Source: Prunus persica (Eukaryota > Streptophyta > Magnoliopsida > Rosales > Rosaceae). Taken from it: a stretch of DNA of 64,000 nt. Both the position numbers and the translations under genes were made by a program. Under the pieces are notes generated by a model. The model had not been told where the DNA came from and did not search any database. It saw only the letters and a list, made by a program, of their open reading frames with translations. Where the stretch lies: the NCBI RefSeq assembly GCF_000346465.2, contig NC_034009.1, positions 38,494,844 to 38,558,843 on the forward strand, written 5' to 3'. Shown one piece after another: positions 23,266-35,513 of this stretch (positions are counted from its first letter, which is position 1; each line of letters begins with the position of its first letter).

Positions 23266-26200
23266 TCAAACTGTATAATGTTGTTGAATTGTGTCGATGT
23301 CGAGTCCTTTGAGCTTCACAACTGACTCAACATGACCCTTCAGTGTGTGCAACTCCCGCAGCCTGCAACGACAACAGGTAACGAATTGTCTTAGAATCTC
23401 AAATAATAACTTCTGCATTACAAAGTGCATATGCATAACCGGCAATCATGAAACTATCTCCGTGTTTAAGTCAGTCGCATAGCTGCATTTTCCCGGAAAG
23501 AATTGATTACACATGGTGCTTACCTTGCAACCTCAGCCCTCCGCTTGGCTTGTTCTGCGATCTCTGAAAGCTCCCTGTAACTGTTCTTCTCACTGAAAAG
23601 GTTGTTGGTTTCTGGTGGTTGAAGGCCATGTAGGGTCCTCTGAGCAGCAGCCCACTGAGCTTCTCTCTCCTCTTTCCCATAGTCTTTTTTTGTAGTAAAA
23701 GCAGTCTGTTATGGAAAAACACAGAATGAGGTCAATTATGAAAATGCAGAATCAATCTAACTTACTAATTGACTGTGCCACTTATTTCAAAGAATTATCA
23801 TTCAGCAGCATACCTTGTTCTCCAAAAGGTTATCCCAAGCTTTCCCACTTAGAATGTAGCGGATTGCGAATTTAAGTAAGTCAAGAGGGAAATATGTCAC
23901 CACGCTGAATAACCAGATTACACCAGCCCAGCCCCAGCCACATCCCTCTATCCGTGCGAAAGCCCAGTTGGCATAGACTGCTATGAGAGTTGCTACCTGT
24001 CATTTTGCAGAATGAGCAACCATTTAGAAAGTGAAAACATGAAAAATAAATACATTCCTCTGCTTTTATAACTGAGTACAGGTTCGTAAATAGAGAGAGT
24101 GAGTCATAAGAGACAAGAATCCCAACACCATATTGTTTTTACTTGACCAAACACACTACACACTAGACACATATTTCTAGATTAATCCCATTGACATTAT
24201 TGGAAATTCCTAAGAATTCTAAAAGCTTAATATTATCCCATTTGAAGCCTTGCATAAAAATGCATGCAGAAGAGTACAACCACAGAAGCATACAAGACAG
24301 AAACATCCAGTAAAGTACTTGGTATGTATAATTCTAAAGAAGTATCAGTAGGCAAAATGCTTACCAGTTGAGCAACCATGAAAGCTCCGAGTAAGAGAAG
24401 TCCAGGACGTTCAACAAAAGACCAGCTACGAGACCTTGTGACAAAAATAAGGGCTTGGCTAACAATACTCACTTGTAAGTACAATGCTGCCATCATTTGT
24501 TCAGGTCTATCGCCCAAATGTCTTACATTAAATGTGTTCTGCATTATGGAAAAAAAAAGGGTAAATAAAATCAGTTTGAAGATACTTACCTAACAAATGT
24601 GAGCTTCATAGCTTATATATTAATGGAAGATACAAGAATTATATTCCTACCGAGAAGAATTTGGTATCTTTCATAAGCCAGAAGAAGACAACTGTCATTA
24701 GCGCCATGTAACCTCCAAGAACAATGCCAGTAGCAAAAATTTCTTTCAGTTTCCAGCTGTCTGGCTGAGGAGATGGCTTCACTCGGTCCTTGGATATTGT
24801 CATGATTGTTCCTAGCAGAATTGTAAGCGCAAACTCAGACTCATTTATCACTCTTAATGTACAACTATAAATCGTTCACACAGATGTGTATAATCTTACC
24901 ATCATTTAGGATGGCAATGATCAATACCATGAAGGGTGCAAAGTCAAACTTCCATATCAATGCAATGAACATAAATCCAAACTGCACAAAGTTTAGCATA
25001 ATGAGAATAAATACATAAGACCTAAAATAGGAAAAGCACCACCAGCATCTCAAAACTGATCACTGCTTCACTTACCACTATACGTATGGTAATAGAAACA
25101 GCATAGATCTGCAAAATGGAACAAATTAAGTAGGGTGGCCTGGAAACATTTAAACACCTATAGACAGCCAACATGAAAGAACATAAAGAACATAATTGTA
25201 ACTAACAGTATAGTTCTTCATCCTCTGGAATATGGCCCTGCTTGTCAGTACTGCACTTATGATCACACTTAAACCTGGTTCCGTGAGAACAATATCCGAA
25301 GCACCTCTAGCAGCATCAGTAGCGTCAGCTACAGCAATACCGATGTCTGCTTTTTTCAAAGCAGGAGCATCATTGACACCATCTCCTGTCATTCCACAGA
25401 TGTGCTTCCTCTCCTGTAGCCTCTTTACAATTTCATATTTGTGTTCTATTATGTCAAAAAGAGGTGTTACAACAAGAGTCAATATCCAGTTAAAAACAGA
25501 AATAAACTGCAAAAATTTACTTATCAATTGAATTATAAAAAATAATAAAAAAGTGGCACATTGTGAAAGAAGGCAAAAAAAATGACATGGTAACTCATTT
25601 TCAATTTTCCAAGACAAAACTTAAAAACATAGTGAACGGCAAACACTGTGAACAGTCACGAGTGTAGGCTGAATTTTAACCAATTACAAATGCTTTTTCA
25701 ATGCCACCTACTACCAAGAAAGTTCAGGAGTATAACTTCTCTTTAAAATAGAGTGTGTGTTAGAGAAAGAAAAGAGAAGTTCCAAGAACCCACCTGGAAA
25801 TACTCCAGCAAACCCATCAGCCTTCTCAATCAATTCATCCACAGGGAGGGAAGCAATGGATGCATCCTTATCTTGGCCAAGCAATGCGGAAGATGGGTAC
25901 ATGTTTGTTCCCATCCCAAGTCTCCTTCCAGTTTCCTTGCCAATGGCAAGCTGATCCCCTACACGATGGAGGCACGAATTTTACAGAATGTACAAAACAT
26001 CAAAAGTTCCGATACGGGAGAAAAAGGGGGATGGACTACATGTAGTCATGGTATTTTACAAAGATTAAGGGGAAATGCAACCCACCAGTAATCATCTTCA
26101 CATTCACACCGAGATTGAGAGCTCTGCGAATTGTTTCTGCACTGTCATGCCTGGGAGGATCAAATAAAGGCAACAAACCAACAAACTGCCATGGTGTCCC

Positions 26201-29200
26201 TGGACTCTCCTTTGTTTTCTCTGGTACTTGCTGAAGACAAACCGAAAACAGATATGAGACCAGGGAGTTCGGTTGACAAAGGACCAAGCACAGAATAAAG
26301 GTTCATTTTGCAAACCTGTCTTGCAACGGCTAGAGAACGAAGTCCACGTTCAGCAAACTTATCAATCACTGCATGAACCCTTTTCTTGAAATCTTCCTTG
26401 CAGTTGCACAGGGCTAATATCTGTCACAAAGGATAGAAACATCTGAATATTTTATGCAGTGGGAGAGATACTTCTTGTTCAATACCTAAAATTGAGTTAA
26501 GACACTGTTACCTGCTCAGGGGCACCTTTGCTAGCTCTATGCCAATTTCCATCAGAATCGATGTAGGTCAGAGCAGTCCTCTTGTCTACAGGGTTGAATG
26601 GAAGGAAATGGACTTCTCTGATACCAGCTCGTGCCTGCCCAAATTGATATATGACATAGAAAAGTCTCATTATAAAGGCTTGGACCTAAAAGGGTGAAAG
26701 GGTAAAAGACAAATGTGAGACAAATTACCTCCTTCGGATCAGCAAGCATTCCTACAATTGCAGCATCAATAGCATCCTGATTTTCAGTCCTAGAAGCTCT
26801 TGCCGCAAGAAGCATAACATGCTCTTTCTCCACACCCTTGGCAAACACTTCAATCAGATTTCTGTCAACTGACAGCTTGTTCAGGGTCAGAGTCCCAGTC
26901 TTGTCACTGCAGAGGACATCCATGCCAGCCATTTCCTCAATGGCAGTCATTCTTTTGGTAATAGCACCTTGCTGAGAAAGCCTGTGGGAGCCAATAGCCA
27001 TGGTGACAGATAAAACAGTTGGCATGGCAATTGGGATTCCTCCAATCAAGAGAACCAGCAAATTGTCAATTCCATCCCTGTACTTGCGCTTCTGTATTGG
27101 GTACATAACTATAAGCTCAATTAGTATCCCCACAGCAATTGAACAAATGCAGAAGTTCCCAATCGCAGTGAGAACTTTCTGAAAGTGCCCAACTTGATTG
27201 GTGCTGTCCACCAGATGTGCAGCTTTACCAAAGAAGGTGTGCACACCAGTGGCAATCACAACTGCTTCAATTTCACCCTGCTTACATGTTGAGCCAGAAA
27301 ACACTTCTTCTGAGGGATTCTTAGTAACAGGAAGGGACTCGCCCGTAAGCGCAGATTGATCAATTTTTAAAGGATCACCCTCGAGAAGGCGGGCATCAGC
27401 AGGAACTATATCTCCCAATTTAATACTGATTATGTCTCCAGGGACCAAAATTGAAGCTTCTTGCTCAGTCCATCGACCATCTCTAAGAACCTACATCAGG
27501 TCACCATAAAAAGTAAGGAAAACATTCAATAAAATATTTGCAGGACCAATATAAGTATTTAGGATTGTTCAACATTTTTTCTTCACCTTAGTTTTGGGAG
27601 CAAGACCAGCCATAAGGGCTGCAGCCGCATTTCCAGCATTGTTTTCTTCAATGAAACTTATAGTAGAGTTAATGACCAGCAGGACAACTATTCCAACAAA
27701 GTCCTGCCAATCAGGAGGCCTTCCACCACCATTTGCCAAGGCTATAGCCATCACAGCAGCAGCTTCCATGACCCAGGATAAAGGATTCCACATAAATCCC
27801 AAGAACTTGAGTAGTTTGCTCTCCTGTTTACAAAAGATCAAATCGTTATATGTTACACCGAAAGACATATATATGAGGAGGAGGAAAAGATTTTCCATAT
27901 AATAGAAATTGTAAACAAACCTTTTTCTCTTCTAATTTGTTTGGTCCAAACACTTGAAGCCGGTTGGCTCCTTCGTCTCCGGTTAGACCTTCTCTTGTAC
28001 ATTTTAGCTGCTCAAAGACTTCCTCTATTGGAATCCGTTCCTGTGAAGAAGAAGAAATTATACATCAATGAGCAATTTACTCTATTGGGGATGGATAATA
28101 CATGCAACCAACCGTTTTCTGTACTATGAAACTCAAGAGAATGTTTACTTTTTTTTCTTTTTATCAAAATTTGGAAATGATTCCATATAATAAAAGCCTT
28201 TCCACTTCACAATTAATCTAAATTGATTATAAACACCACCAGCACACGCTGTTGCACATTGTTTAGAGCCAACCCGGCGCGCATGACATTTCAATTGCAT
28301 TGTTCATAGTTAAGTTTGGTGCTACCCGCAGTCAATTATGGCATACAGAAAACAACTTATTGCAAGAATTTTTCTATTGCACCAAAATTTTACTTTTAGC
28401 CAGCAAAAGAACAGTTAATGATCATTTAAGATTTTTTTTTTCGGTAAACAGAAAATTCAACAGCTGGGTTTCCACAGGTTAGCAATCAATAGATTCACGA
28501 AATAGATGCGTGAACAGATGGGAACTGCTTTAGCTCACTGCTCATGGGAAACTTGAAAGAACCCAAGTCGTGTCCAATAACAATATTGCAAGGACAAAAA
28601 GTCAAACATTACTGTATCACTTATTGACTTCATGACATATGGGTATTAATAAAATTAAATAGTTTATTACAAGTACTATGAATAAACAATTTGACACTTC
28701 ACCAAAAAAAAAAAATTAATAAATAAATAAATTTCCAAGCATATATGAAGTACAAGCAAGGTACTCGCAACGCCCAAATCCCAAAACAAGAAAGCTTAAA
28801 AATACCACAGAGAACTTGGCAACTATAGAATAACAAAGAAACCAACAACCCAGGTCGTAAATGGAATTATTCAATCAACCCTCCAAATAAAAATTATGAA
28901 TTCATTGCAAAATCAAAATTATTTTTTTCTTAATCTAAAAATATTTCTAAATCGCCAAATAAGGTACGTAGCAAACACGCCTTTAAAAGGGCGCGTAGTG
29001 GTAATTTAATATTCGGTTGTCAGCCATGTTCTCTAATAAAGCAGCGTGCGTTGTCAAGCCGCTGATTCCATGTGACCTTAGGGTGCGTACCTTACCCACA
29101 CTCCTCTGTAAAGCGCAGACCATACAAATATTTTTTATTAACATTTTCCAGAAACAAAACCGTAACCTTTTAAATTTTGATTTTTGTTTCCCCGTTTGGA

Positions 29201-29911
29201 TTGTGTTACCGTATGGGGCTCTGGAAAATAGAAATAAATATATTTCTTAAAAAAACAGCTTGGAATAAAAGCAATAGGAGAGAGGAATCTGGCCCGTTCA
29301 TATACGGCCCTGGGCCCACCAAAGGTGAGTCCAAATGGCCCTAACGGTTCGGATGAAAACTGTGGCCTGGAAAAGGTTTTCTCGTGTCCTCTCTATCTCT
29401 ATGATCATCGCCGAAATGACAGGCTAGAACAAAACTTAAAAGTCACGCCGCCGATTTAAACAAAAAACAAAAAGAAAACAAGAGTACGAAAAAAAAAAAA
29501 CAAGAGAAATTATTTAATTTTAGGAAATTTTTTATATATTTTATAGATGAATACCTACTGTTTGTTAGGCCAGAAAGACAGTACGGAAAACCGGTAAAAC
29601 AGGAAAGCAAATAAAATATTAGTCGATCAGAGAAAATTAAAGTCGTCAAAGTGAGAACTAATCACTCAAAAGAAAGGAAAAGAACTCACGATATTGATAA
29701 CACAAAAACACAAAAAATTTGTACAATTTCAATTAGATCGGAGTTTTTCATAACGTTTTCTTTTGTTCCACTCCATCATTTTCTGGGCAGCTAAACACAT
29801 GCAGCAGCGCAAAACAGAGAAATAAAGAGAGAGTGTACGGATACAAATATATACCAGATCGACGGACTCGTTTTTGATCTCCTCGAGGCTGATGGCCTTG
29901 TCGCCGCCCAT
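23266..29911 (-). CDS. Plasma-membrane H+-ATPase (P3A-type, AHA/PMA family)
   Basis: Proton pump of 954 residues. Sixteen coding exons (minus strand): 29911-29855, 28040-27921, 27823-27587, 27490-26729, 26634-26512, 26420-26316, 26230-26086, 25958-25794, 25445-25207, 25108-25076, 24981-24900, 24811-24651, 24538-24365, 23996-23814, 23705-23524 and 23362-23266; phases all agree. It exports H+ at ATP cost, energising secondary transport. Visible: the actuator TGES loop, CSDKTGTLT with phosphorylated Asp at about 334, KGAPEQ nucleotide-binding loop, [20 protein letters not shown] hinge, about ten membrane segments, and the autoinhibitory C-terminal R domain. It ends QQHYTV, whose penultimate Thr953, when phosphorylated, recruits 14-3-3 and activates the pump. 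The N-terminus ([20 protein letters not shown]) resembles the AHA4/AHA11/PMA4 group. Intron 1 is 1.8 kb and exon 10 only 33 nt. No lesion is seen. Confidence 0.98.
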
Positions 29912-30005
29912 GGCTGAGAGTAGCGGTGAGCTCGGAGGAGCTCAGAGCTGCAGAGACAAGTGGAGATTAGGTTTTGAACGAAAACCGAAAAGAAGGAGTG
30001 CCGAG

Positions 30006-30013
30006 TATTTATA
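30006..30013 (-). promoter_or_regulatory. TATA box of the H+-ATPase gene
   Basis: On the minus strand tataaata lies about 95 bases upstream of the ATG at 29911. No ATG occurs on that strand between it and the start codon, so no upstream open reading frame is expected in the leader. Confidence 0.65.
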
Positions 30014-30556
30014 GTGTGAAAAGCCCTAGAGAGTCATAGTCAGAGAAGAACGACTACCCACCATGAAAAGTCTCTAGGATGCTGATGAGGATGAGGATGA
30101 GGTAAGCCGAATCGGGTCCGGTTTCGGATTCCGGGTCTGAGTTTTCGGGGCAGCGAGATATGAATGAATGAAGGAGAGCTAAAGAGTCCACACTGGTTGT
30201 GATTGATATATATAGGGCCTGACTTTGGGAGGGGGTGGGGCCTACTGGGACCCAAAAACGCTCGTTTTTGACCTGCCACGCCCTCTCTCTCCTCTTGCGC
30301 AATGTGGCGCGTGGACGAGTAGCGGAGGGAGCCCGTGAAGGTGTTGGCTTTTAGGCGGTAATCTGGTGAGTTTAGTAACGGACTGAGAGGAAAGACCGTG
30401 TTTGCTTTTGTCCTCTAGAGTTTTTTCTTTTTCATTTTTCTTCCTGCTTTATATATAGAGTTGACTGATTAATTTCCTTTGCCTTTTGTTTTTGATTTTT
30501 TTGGAATTTTTATTTTTATTTTTAGGGTTATTTGAATTTTCTTTTTTTTTTCCTTC

Positions 30557-30587
<31 letters not shown>

Positions 30588-30590
<3 letters not shown>

Positions 30591-30711
30591 ATCGATTTAG
30601 CTTTGTGATTATGTTGGGATTATGTTTCTAAACCTTAAACATTTTGTAACCACCAGTTAATGTCTAATCAATGTACCAATCATGATGTGTAACAAAATCT
30701 AAATCGATCTT
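30588..30711. mobile_element. MITE inserted in a (TA)n tract
   Basis: Terminal inverted repeats aagatcgatttag / ctaaatcgatctt, with further partial pairing inward (ctttgtga / taacaaaat), bound a 124-bp AT-rich core without coding capacity. Pure TA repeats flank both sides (30561-30587 and from 30716), so a TA target, as used by Tc1/mariner (Stowaway-like) elements, is likely but cannot be delimited. Confidence 0.65.
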
Positions 30712-31014
30712 TTTTATATATATATATATATATTTATTTTTTTTTTAATTTTTAAATTTTTGGTTTCAAATGGATCGATAACCTCATAAAGTGCAACTGT
30801 TTAGATCACAGGTTGAGTCCATATCATCCTCTTTATGCGGTTCTAGTGTTCCACTATGAAAGGTGCAGCTTCTTTAGGGTAGATATAGGTTTGCACAATT
30901 GTACCCAAATCCCTTCAACAATCAAACTTTTTGTTTTCTTTTAAATTTTCAAAATTTATTTGATAAGCTCTACAAATAAAGTTTGGATAAATCAAGTCGT
31001 TTTGTGAACGAGCT

Positions 31015-31110
31015 CTAGCCCAATGAAAAAAGGACTTTAATTTGCATACATATAGTCTCATGCTCGAACTCTCATGATACTTTGATAGTGTGCGTGTGAG
31101 AAAGTCCTCC
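31015..31110 (+). repeat. SINE-like fragment
   Basis: It contains catgctcgaactctc (B-box-like) followed by atgatactttgatagtgtgc and gtgtgagaaag, the same arrangement as copies near 19950 and 52930. The 5' part (gagctctagcccaatg) has only a weak A-box match. Confidence 0.4.
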
Positions 31111-32999
31111 TCCTTACTAACTTTGGGGAAAAACAAAACCAAGTTGTTTTAATTTTTCTTCATTTAAATGACACCATTATTAAATATATTAATAAAATAA
31201 TTTAAAATACATGCAATTACCTGCAAATTATATCAATTTAAGACTTTAAATAGACAAATTAGCTATGTATTAATTGCAACCTTGTTATGTCACTTGTGAT
31301 TGAAACTAGGTTTTTTTTTTTTCTGTTGCTTACCAAAAATAAATTTGTTTCTGTGATCATGCAACTCTGTTTACAATAATGTTGGACGCATTTTAAAATA
31401 ATGATTTTTTTTCTCAGTAACGTATGCAACAATTGTGGAAGTGACCGACAAATTTTCAGAAATGTTCTCTTCTTTTCCTGTTCAACCTCATTGGAAAGAG
31501 TAGCGTTTTCTATACTATTATATTATCCTCCCCAAAAGCAGGGTGCATGTGTTTAACTTGGAGAATAAAGGCCATTATATATATATATATATATATATGT
31601 TTAATAACTATTCTCTTACTAAATTATTTGCTTATTGTATGAATGTATTATTCATATTCGTAGTGTTACAACATTTAGTAAATTGATTCGTCAACGGGAT
31701 TTAGTTCAGTAAAAACAAGATATTGATTAGAAGAGCAGTGATTTCAAGCTTGAATTATCATAATATTTTAGTAGTGTACGTAAGAACATCTCTCTTTATA
31801 ATTTAAATTATCACTTGTATTATAACAAATTTAATTCAGTCAAACAGTGTCACTTAATTTGGTAAACATATTTGATGTCCTTAATTTAACATTATTTCAG
31901 TGTTTGCTTTTTCATACCTACGTTATAAATAGTATATTGGTTTTTATATATACGATTTTGGTGCTACAATTAAGCAGCTGAGTAAAATAGGCTGGAAATC
32001 TGCCACCTCATAAAGCTTTTCCTGCGGACTGGAGCGTAAATAAGACGCGACAAAAGTGCACGCGTGGGTGACATAAATATAGTTCATGACAGAAATCTAT
32101 GTCCATCGTAAACCGTCATTAACTCTCTAATTTTTCGCTTTTCAACGGGGGGTTACGTGTCAGCTTGTGGTTGCTCGAGGTAGGAAGCTTCCATGCCCTC
32201 GGTCAGCCGGTGTCATAAATATTGTTCACATATGTTAATGAATTTATTAATTTTTGGCCCCGAAAAGAAAAAGAAATGATTAATTATTTATTTGTATATG
32301 GTTTCCAACCCAAGCCGTTTCGGAGTATTGGAATCCGATGCCCTTTTGTGGCAAAAAAATTAGGAAAGACTATATTTATTATTTATTATTTTTATCATGA
32401 AAAAAAGAGTATTTATTATATTTAAAATATGTTTCAAGTAGCGTAAATTTGCTGCCTTCATTGTCCTATTGTCTCAATCCATTATTAATATTTGTACTTA
32501 TAGTAGAAAATGAAGGCAAATATGGATACTGAATAATTGATTGCATCTAGAAAATGAAGGTAAGTAATGCCTCGTCATATTGCATGTTGTAAGGTGATAA
32601 GTGAATTTTCTAATGGATGAATTTAATTCCCAACAATAAATAAATACAAATAAAAATGGATGAATGTTGTAAATGCATGAGTTGGTGGATGACCACCATA
32701 CCTCTTAATATTCCACCGTTGAATTTTATGTAACCTATGCACTAAGTATTTGTAATTAATGCTTGTAACTTATAGGTATATTGTAAATGATGGTATTCAA
32801 TCTCCTATCTTGTAAGCTTATAAATAGGTGGTTCTACCAAAGATTAAGGTAGGAATAAACATGGTGAAACTTTGTCTTTAGCATATCACTTCTCTCTACA
32901 TTTTCTCCCTCTAGTTTTATAACAATGAATTTAATTTTCAATCTATATATATAATGCTATTTGTACCACATTTACTGACTACATCTCTAGTTAGGGTTT

Positions 33000-33840
33000 G
33001 TTATTGAGTTGAATCAGGCCGACCTAAATTTTTTGGACTCATGACGGGCTTTACAAGCTTTTTTAATTTTTCAAGTAGAGCAGAGGTTTCAAATGTCAAG
33101 CCTTGAGCCCGCCCATTAGGCCGGACCCAGCCACCCAAGGGTCGGGACGGGCTGTCCCTTTTTTTCTTCTTTTAACAAGTCTTTTATAATCTTTTATTAG
33201 TAATTTTTAGACAACATTAAGGGGGTTAATTTTCTCACTCATCTTTTGTTCACTTACACTCCCTTTGTTGGAAATTGCATGTTCTTACTCTTCTTTTATC
33301 AACTTTATTAAAAATAAAAGGGAGTATATGTGGACAAAAGGGGAGTGAAAAAATCAGCACCCTAAAAATATTAACTTAATTCATAACATGTGTAAAAATA
33401 TAAAAATATGTTTATTAATCTATGCTACATATTACATTATTCCAATTAGGGAGTGCACTTGGATGTGGGTTGTAGTTTAATTTCTTTTATAAATTTTTGT
33501 TACAAATTTTTAGACAACATTGAAAGAACTAACTTAATTCATAACATGTGTAAACAAAATAAAAGTTTATTAAGTTATCCTACATATTATATTATTTTGA
33601 TTAAGTCTAAAATCAAGTTAAGAAGTGCATCAATTAAGTCTTTAAAAAAAAAAGGCATAGACGAGCCGTGTCATGCCTAGGCGGGCCTATATGGGACGGG
33701 CCATGGGTGGGCCAAGGGTTTCAAATCCTGAGCCCAAGCCATACCAAATTCAAAAATGAGTCGGGCTAAACAGATTGGGCTATGCTTTGGCTCATTGAGC
33801 CTCAGGCTATCTACTTCGGCTCATGGGCTTAGGGCCAAAT
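33000..33840. repeat. Composite repeat with GGGCC-rich flanks
   Basis: The two ends (about 33010-33170 and 33660-33835) are rich in gggcc/gagccc motifs (for example aggccggacccagccaccc and gggacgggccatgggtggg), unlike the AT-rich surroundings. Similar motif-rich DNA is common in plant transposon remnants. Inside, about 33365-33460 and 33525-33640 are diverged direct copies sharing ttaattcataacatgtgtaa, and a MITE sits at 33219-33364. No open frame is preserved; class unassigned. Confidence 0.45.
33219..33364. mobile_element. MITE-like element with ~45-bp inverted repeats
   Basis: The left arm starts gggggttaattttctcactc and continues to cactccctttg. The right arm, read in reverse complement, starts agggtgctgattttttcact and continues to actccctttta. 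Pairing extends about 45 bases with roughly ten mismatches. Size is about 145 bp and there is no coding capacity. Confidence 0.65.
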
Positions 33841-33847
33841 GATGATC

Positions 33848-33868
33848 GCTATCACTAATAGTGATAGC
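33848..33868. repeat. Perfect 10-bp hairpin
   Basis: gctatcacta and tagtgatagc are separated by one base. A nearby segment (agagaggtggtcaataaata, 33899-33918) resembles the inner arm of the MITE at 13619-13757, so this may be a decayed relative. Confidence 0.4.
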
Positions 33869-34061
33869 CCTTCCAGTGTATGTGGGACCCACCTATATTA
33901 GAGAGGTGGTCAATAAATATGGTCTAAATAGCAGGACCTTATAATAATAAAAAGGTGACAAGTGATATATTTTTTTGTCTTAAAAAAAATCTTATTGCCC
34001 AATATTTTATGTGGGTTGAGTGGTAGTTGTACTAAGGTTAAACCGTAATTTCATTAACTTA

Positions 34062-35513
34062 GTGCCCGTTTGGCATTGTTTATTTGGGGTGATAAGTGAT
34101 TTGTGAATTTTTTAAAAATATGGCAACCCCAACCCATTTGGTAAACTATGAGAAAATCATTTATTGTTAAAAATTGCTATGAAAGAAAGATATAAGATAA
34201 AGCAGCTAATGAGGTGCTTTCATTTTCTTTATGATTATGCAGGAATCAGTTATAAAGAGGCGCTGAGTTTAATGAAATTTACAAACTTTAGAAAATACCC
34301 CAATCTATTTCATGCAATTTACTCTCTTCGTGCATTTTCTCCTTCGCATCCCTTTGCTTCTTCACGCCATCTCTTTCACAGAGTTCTCTTTCTCTTGAAT
34401 CTCTTCTATTCTTATTTTTTCTTGTTGAAACAATTGAAGCACACTCCTGAAAAGCCACAAGACTCAGGTAAGAGACATATTATGTTTATTTATAGGTTTA
34501 TTCCTACTCAAATAAATATTAGCCCATTGCATCAAATAAATATAGCTCACACATGTGTTGTTTTTCTTTTTTAAATAAATTAATAATAGCTCAGTCCTCT
34601 ATTTAAAATAAGCCCACTCTTAAAGCATATAGGAAATAATAAATGTCAATTCAATCCAAACCTATATAAATTTGATTAGAAGCATAACTCACGCTAAGGC
34701 TCTATCAACTTGAGCTATTCTAATCATACTGATATTGGGCTACGTTTGCATAGAGCAAACATAAAAAAATTTCTTATAGCCACCCAAAACGCCATATTTG
34801 AACCTTGAGAACCTAAAGGGAATAGCTCTCCTCCTCTAAAAAATTGTATCAACCTATCTTGAGTGGGTTCTTCAATCTTGGTAAGTTTTAAATATATATA
34901 TATATATATATATTCAATTCCAATTTTAATTGTTGTTGTTAAGTTTTTATGATTTAGGGTTTGAGTGAAAACTTTTGGAGATTGTTGATATATGTTTTAT
35001 TTTTGCAACTTGAATTATTAATTAGCATATATGATTTTTAATGTCTAGTATTTTTGGGGAATAAACTTATTGTATCTTGTTGATAAAGCAAAAGATGCAT
35101 CTAATAGAGAGCAAATGACCATTGTTTTAAGATTTGTTGATAAGGATAGTTTTGTACGAGAACGTTTTTTTGAGATTGTTTGGTATTTATTTATATTTTG
35201 TATTTCTTTGTGTTATATTTACTTGTATTGTGGCTTTGTTTGATTTATAAAATTTTATTTACATTTTTGTTTAAAGAGAAAAAAGTCTTATAATATATCT
35301 CCTCTATAAAAAAAAAATATTTAGCCTACCCCTATAAAAATTCCTGGATCTGCCATTGTGTTTATTTCTTCTCAAAAATTTACCAGACACTTAGAAACTA
35401 ATTATTGTACCAACAACACTTGTAATAAAAAGTTTACCAAACGTCAAATTTCTTTCTCTCACAACTAATTTGACAACAATTCTTTTCACAGCATAGCAAT
35501 GCCAAACTGACCC
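34062..35513. mobile_element. Inverted-repeat DNA transposon flanked by TTA
   Basis: The left end is gtgcccgtttggcattg; the right end in reverse complement is gggtcagtttggcattg (14 of 17 matches). Both sides are flanked by TTA (34059-34061 and 35514-35516). Three-base TTA/TAA duplications and a GTTTGGCATTG terminus suit a PIF/Harbinger-type non-autonomous element of 1452 bp. Its right part contains a hAT-like transposase remnant, probably a nested insertion. No intact transposase is present. Confidence 0.55.
35088..35186 (+). pseudogene. hAT (ZMYM1-type) transposase fragment
   Basis: A short frame encodes REQMTIVLRFVDKDSFVRER followed by FFEIVW, a stretch characteristic of plant hAT transposases annotated as zinc finger MYM-type protein 1-like. 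Stop codons surround it and no other domain can be read. Downstream at about 35340-35360 the motif cctggatctgccattg, often seen at ends of such elements, closes the region. Confidence 0.65.

Noticed and set aside
34164..34574. 136-codon plus-strand frame
   Set aside because: It lies inside the TTA-flanked transposable element, is rich in Phe/Leu/Ser from AT-rich DNA, and shows no domain.
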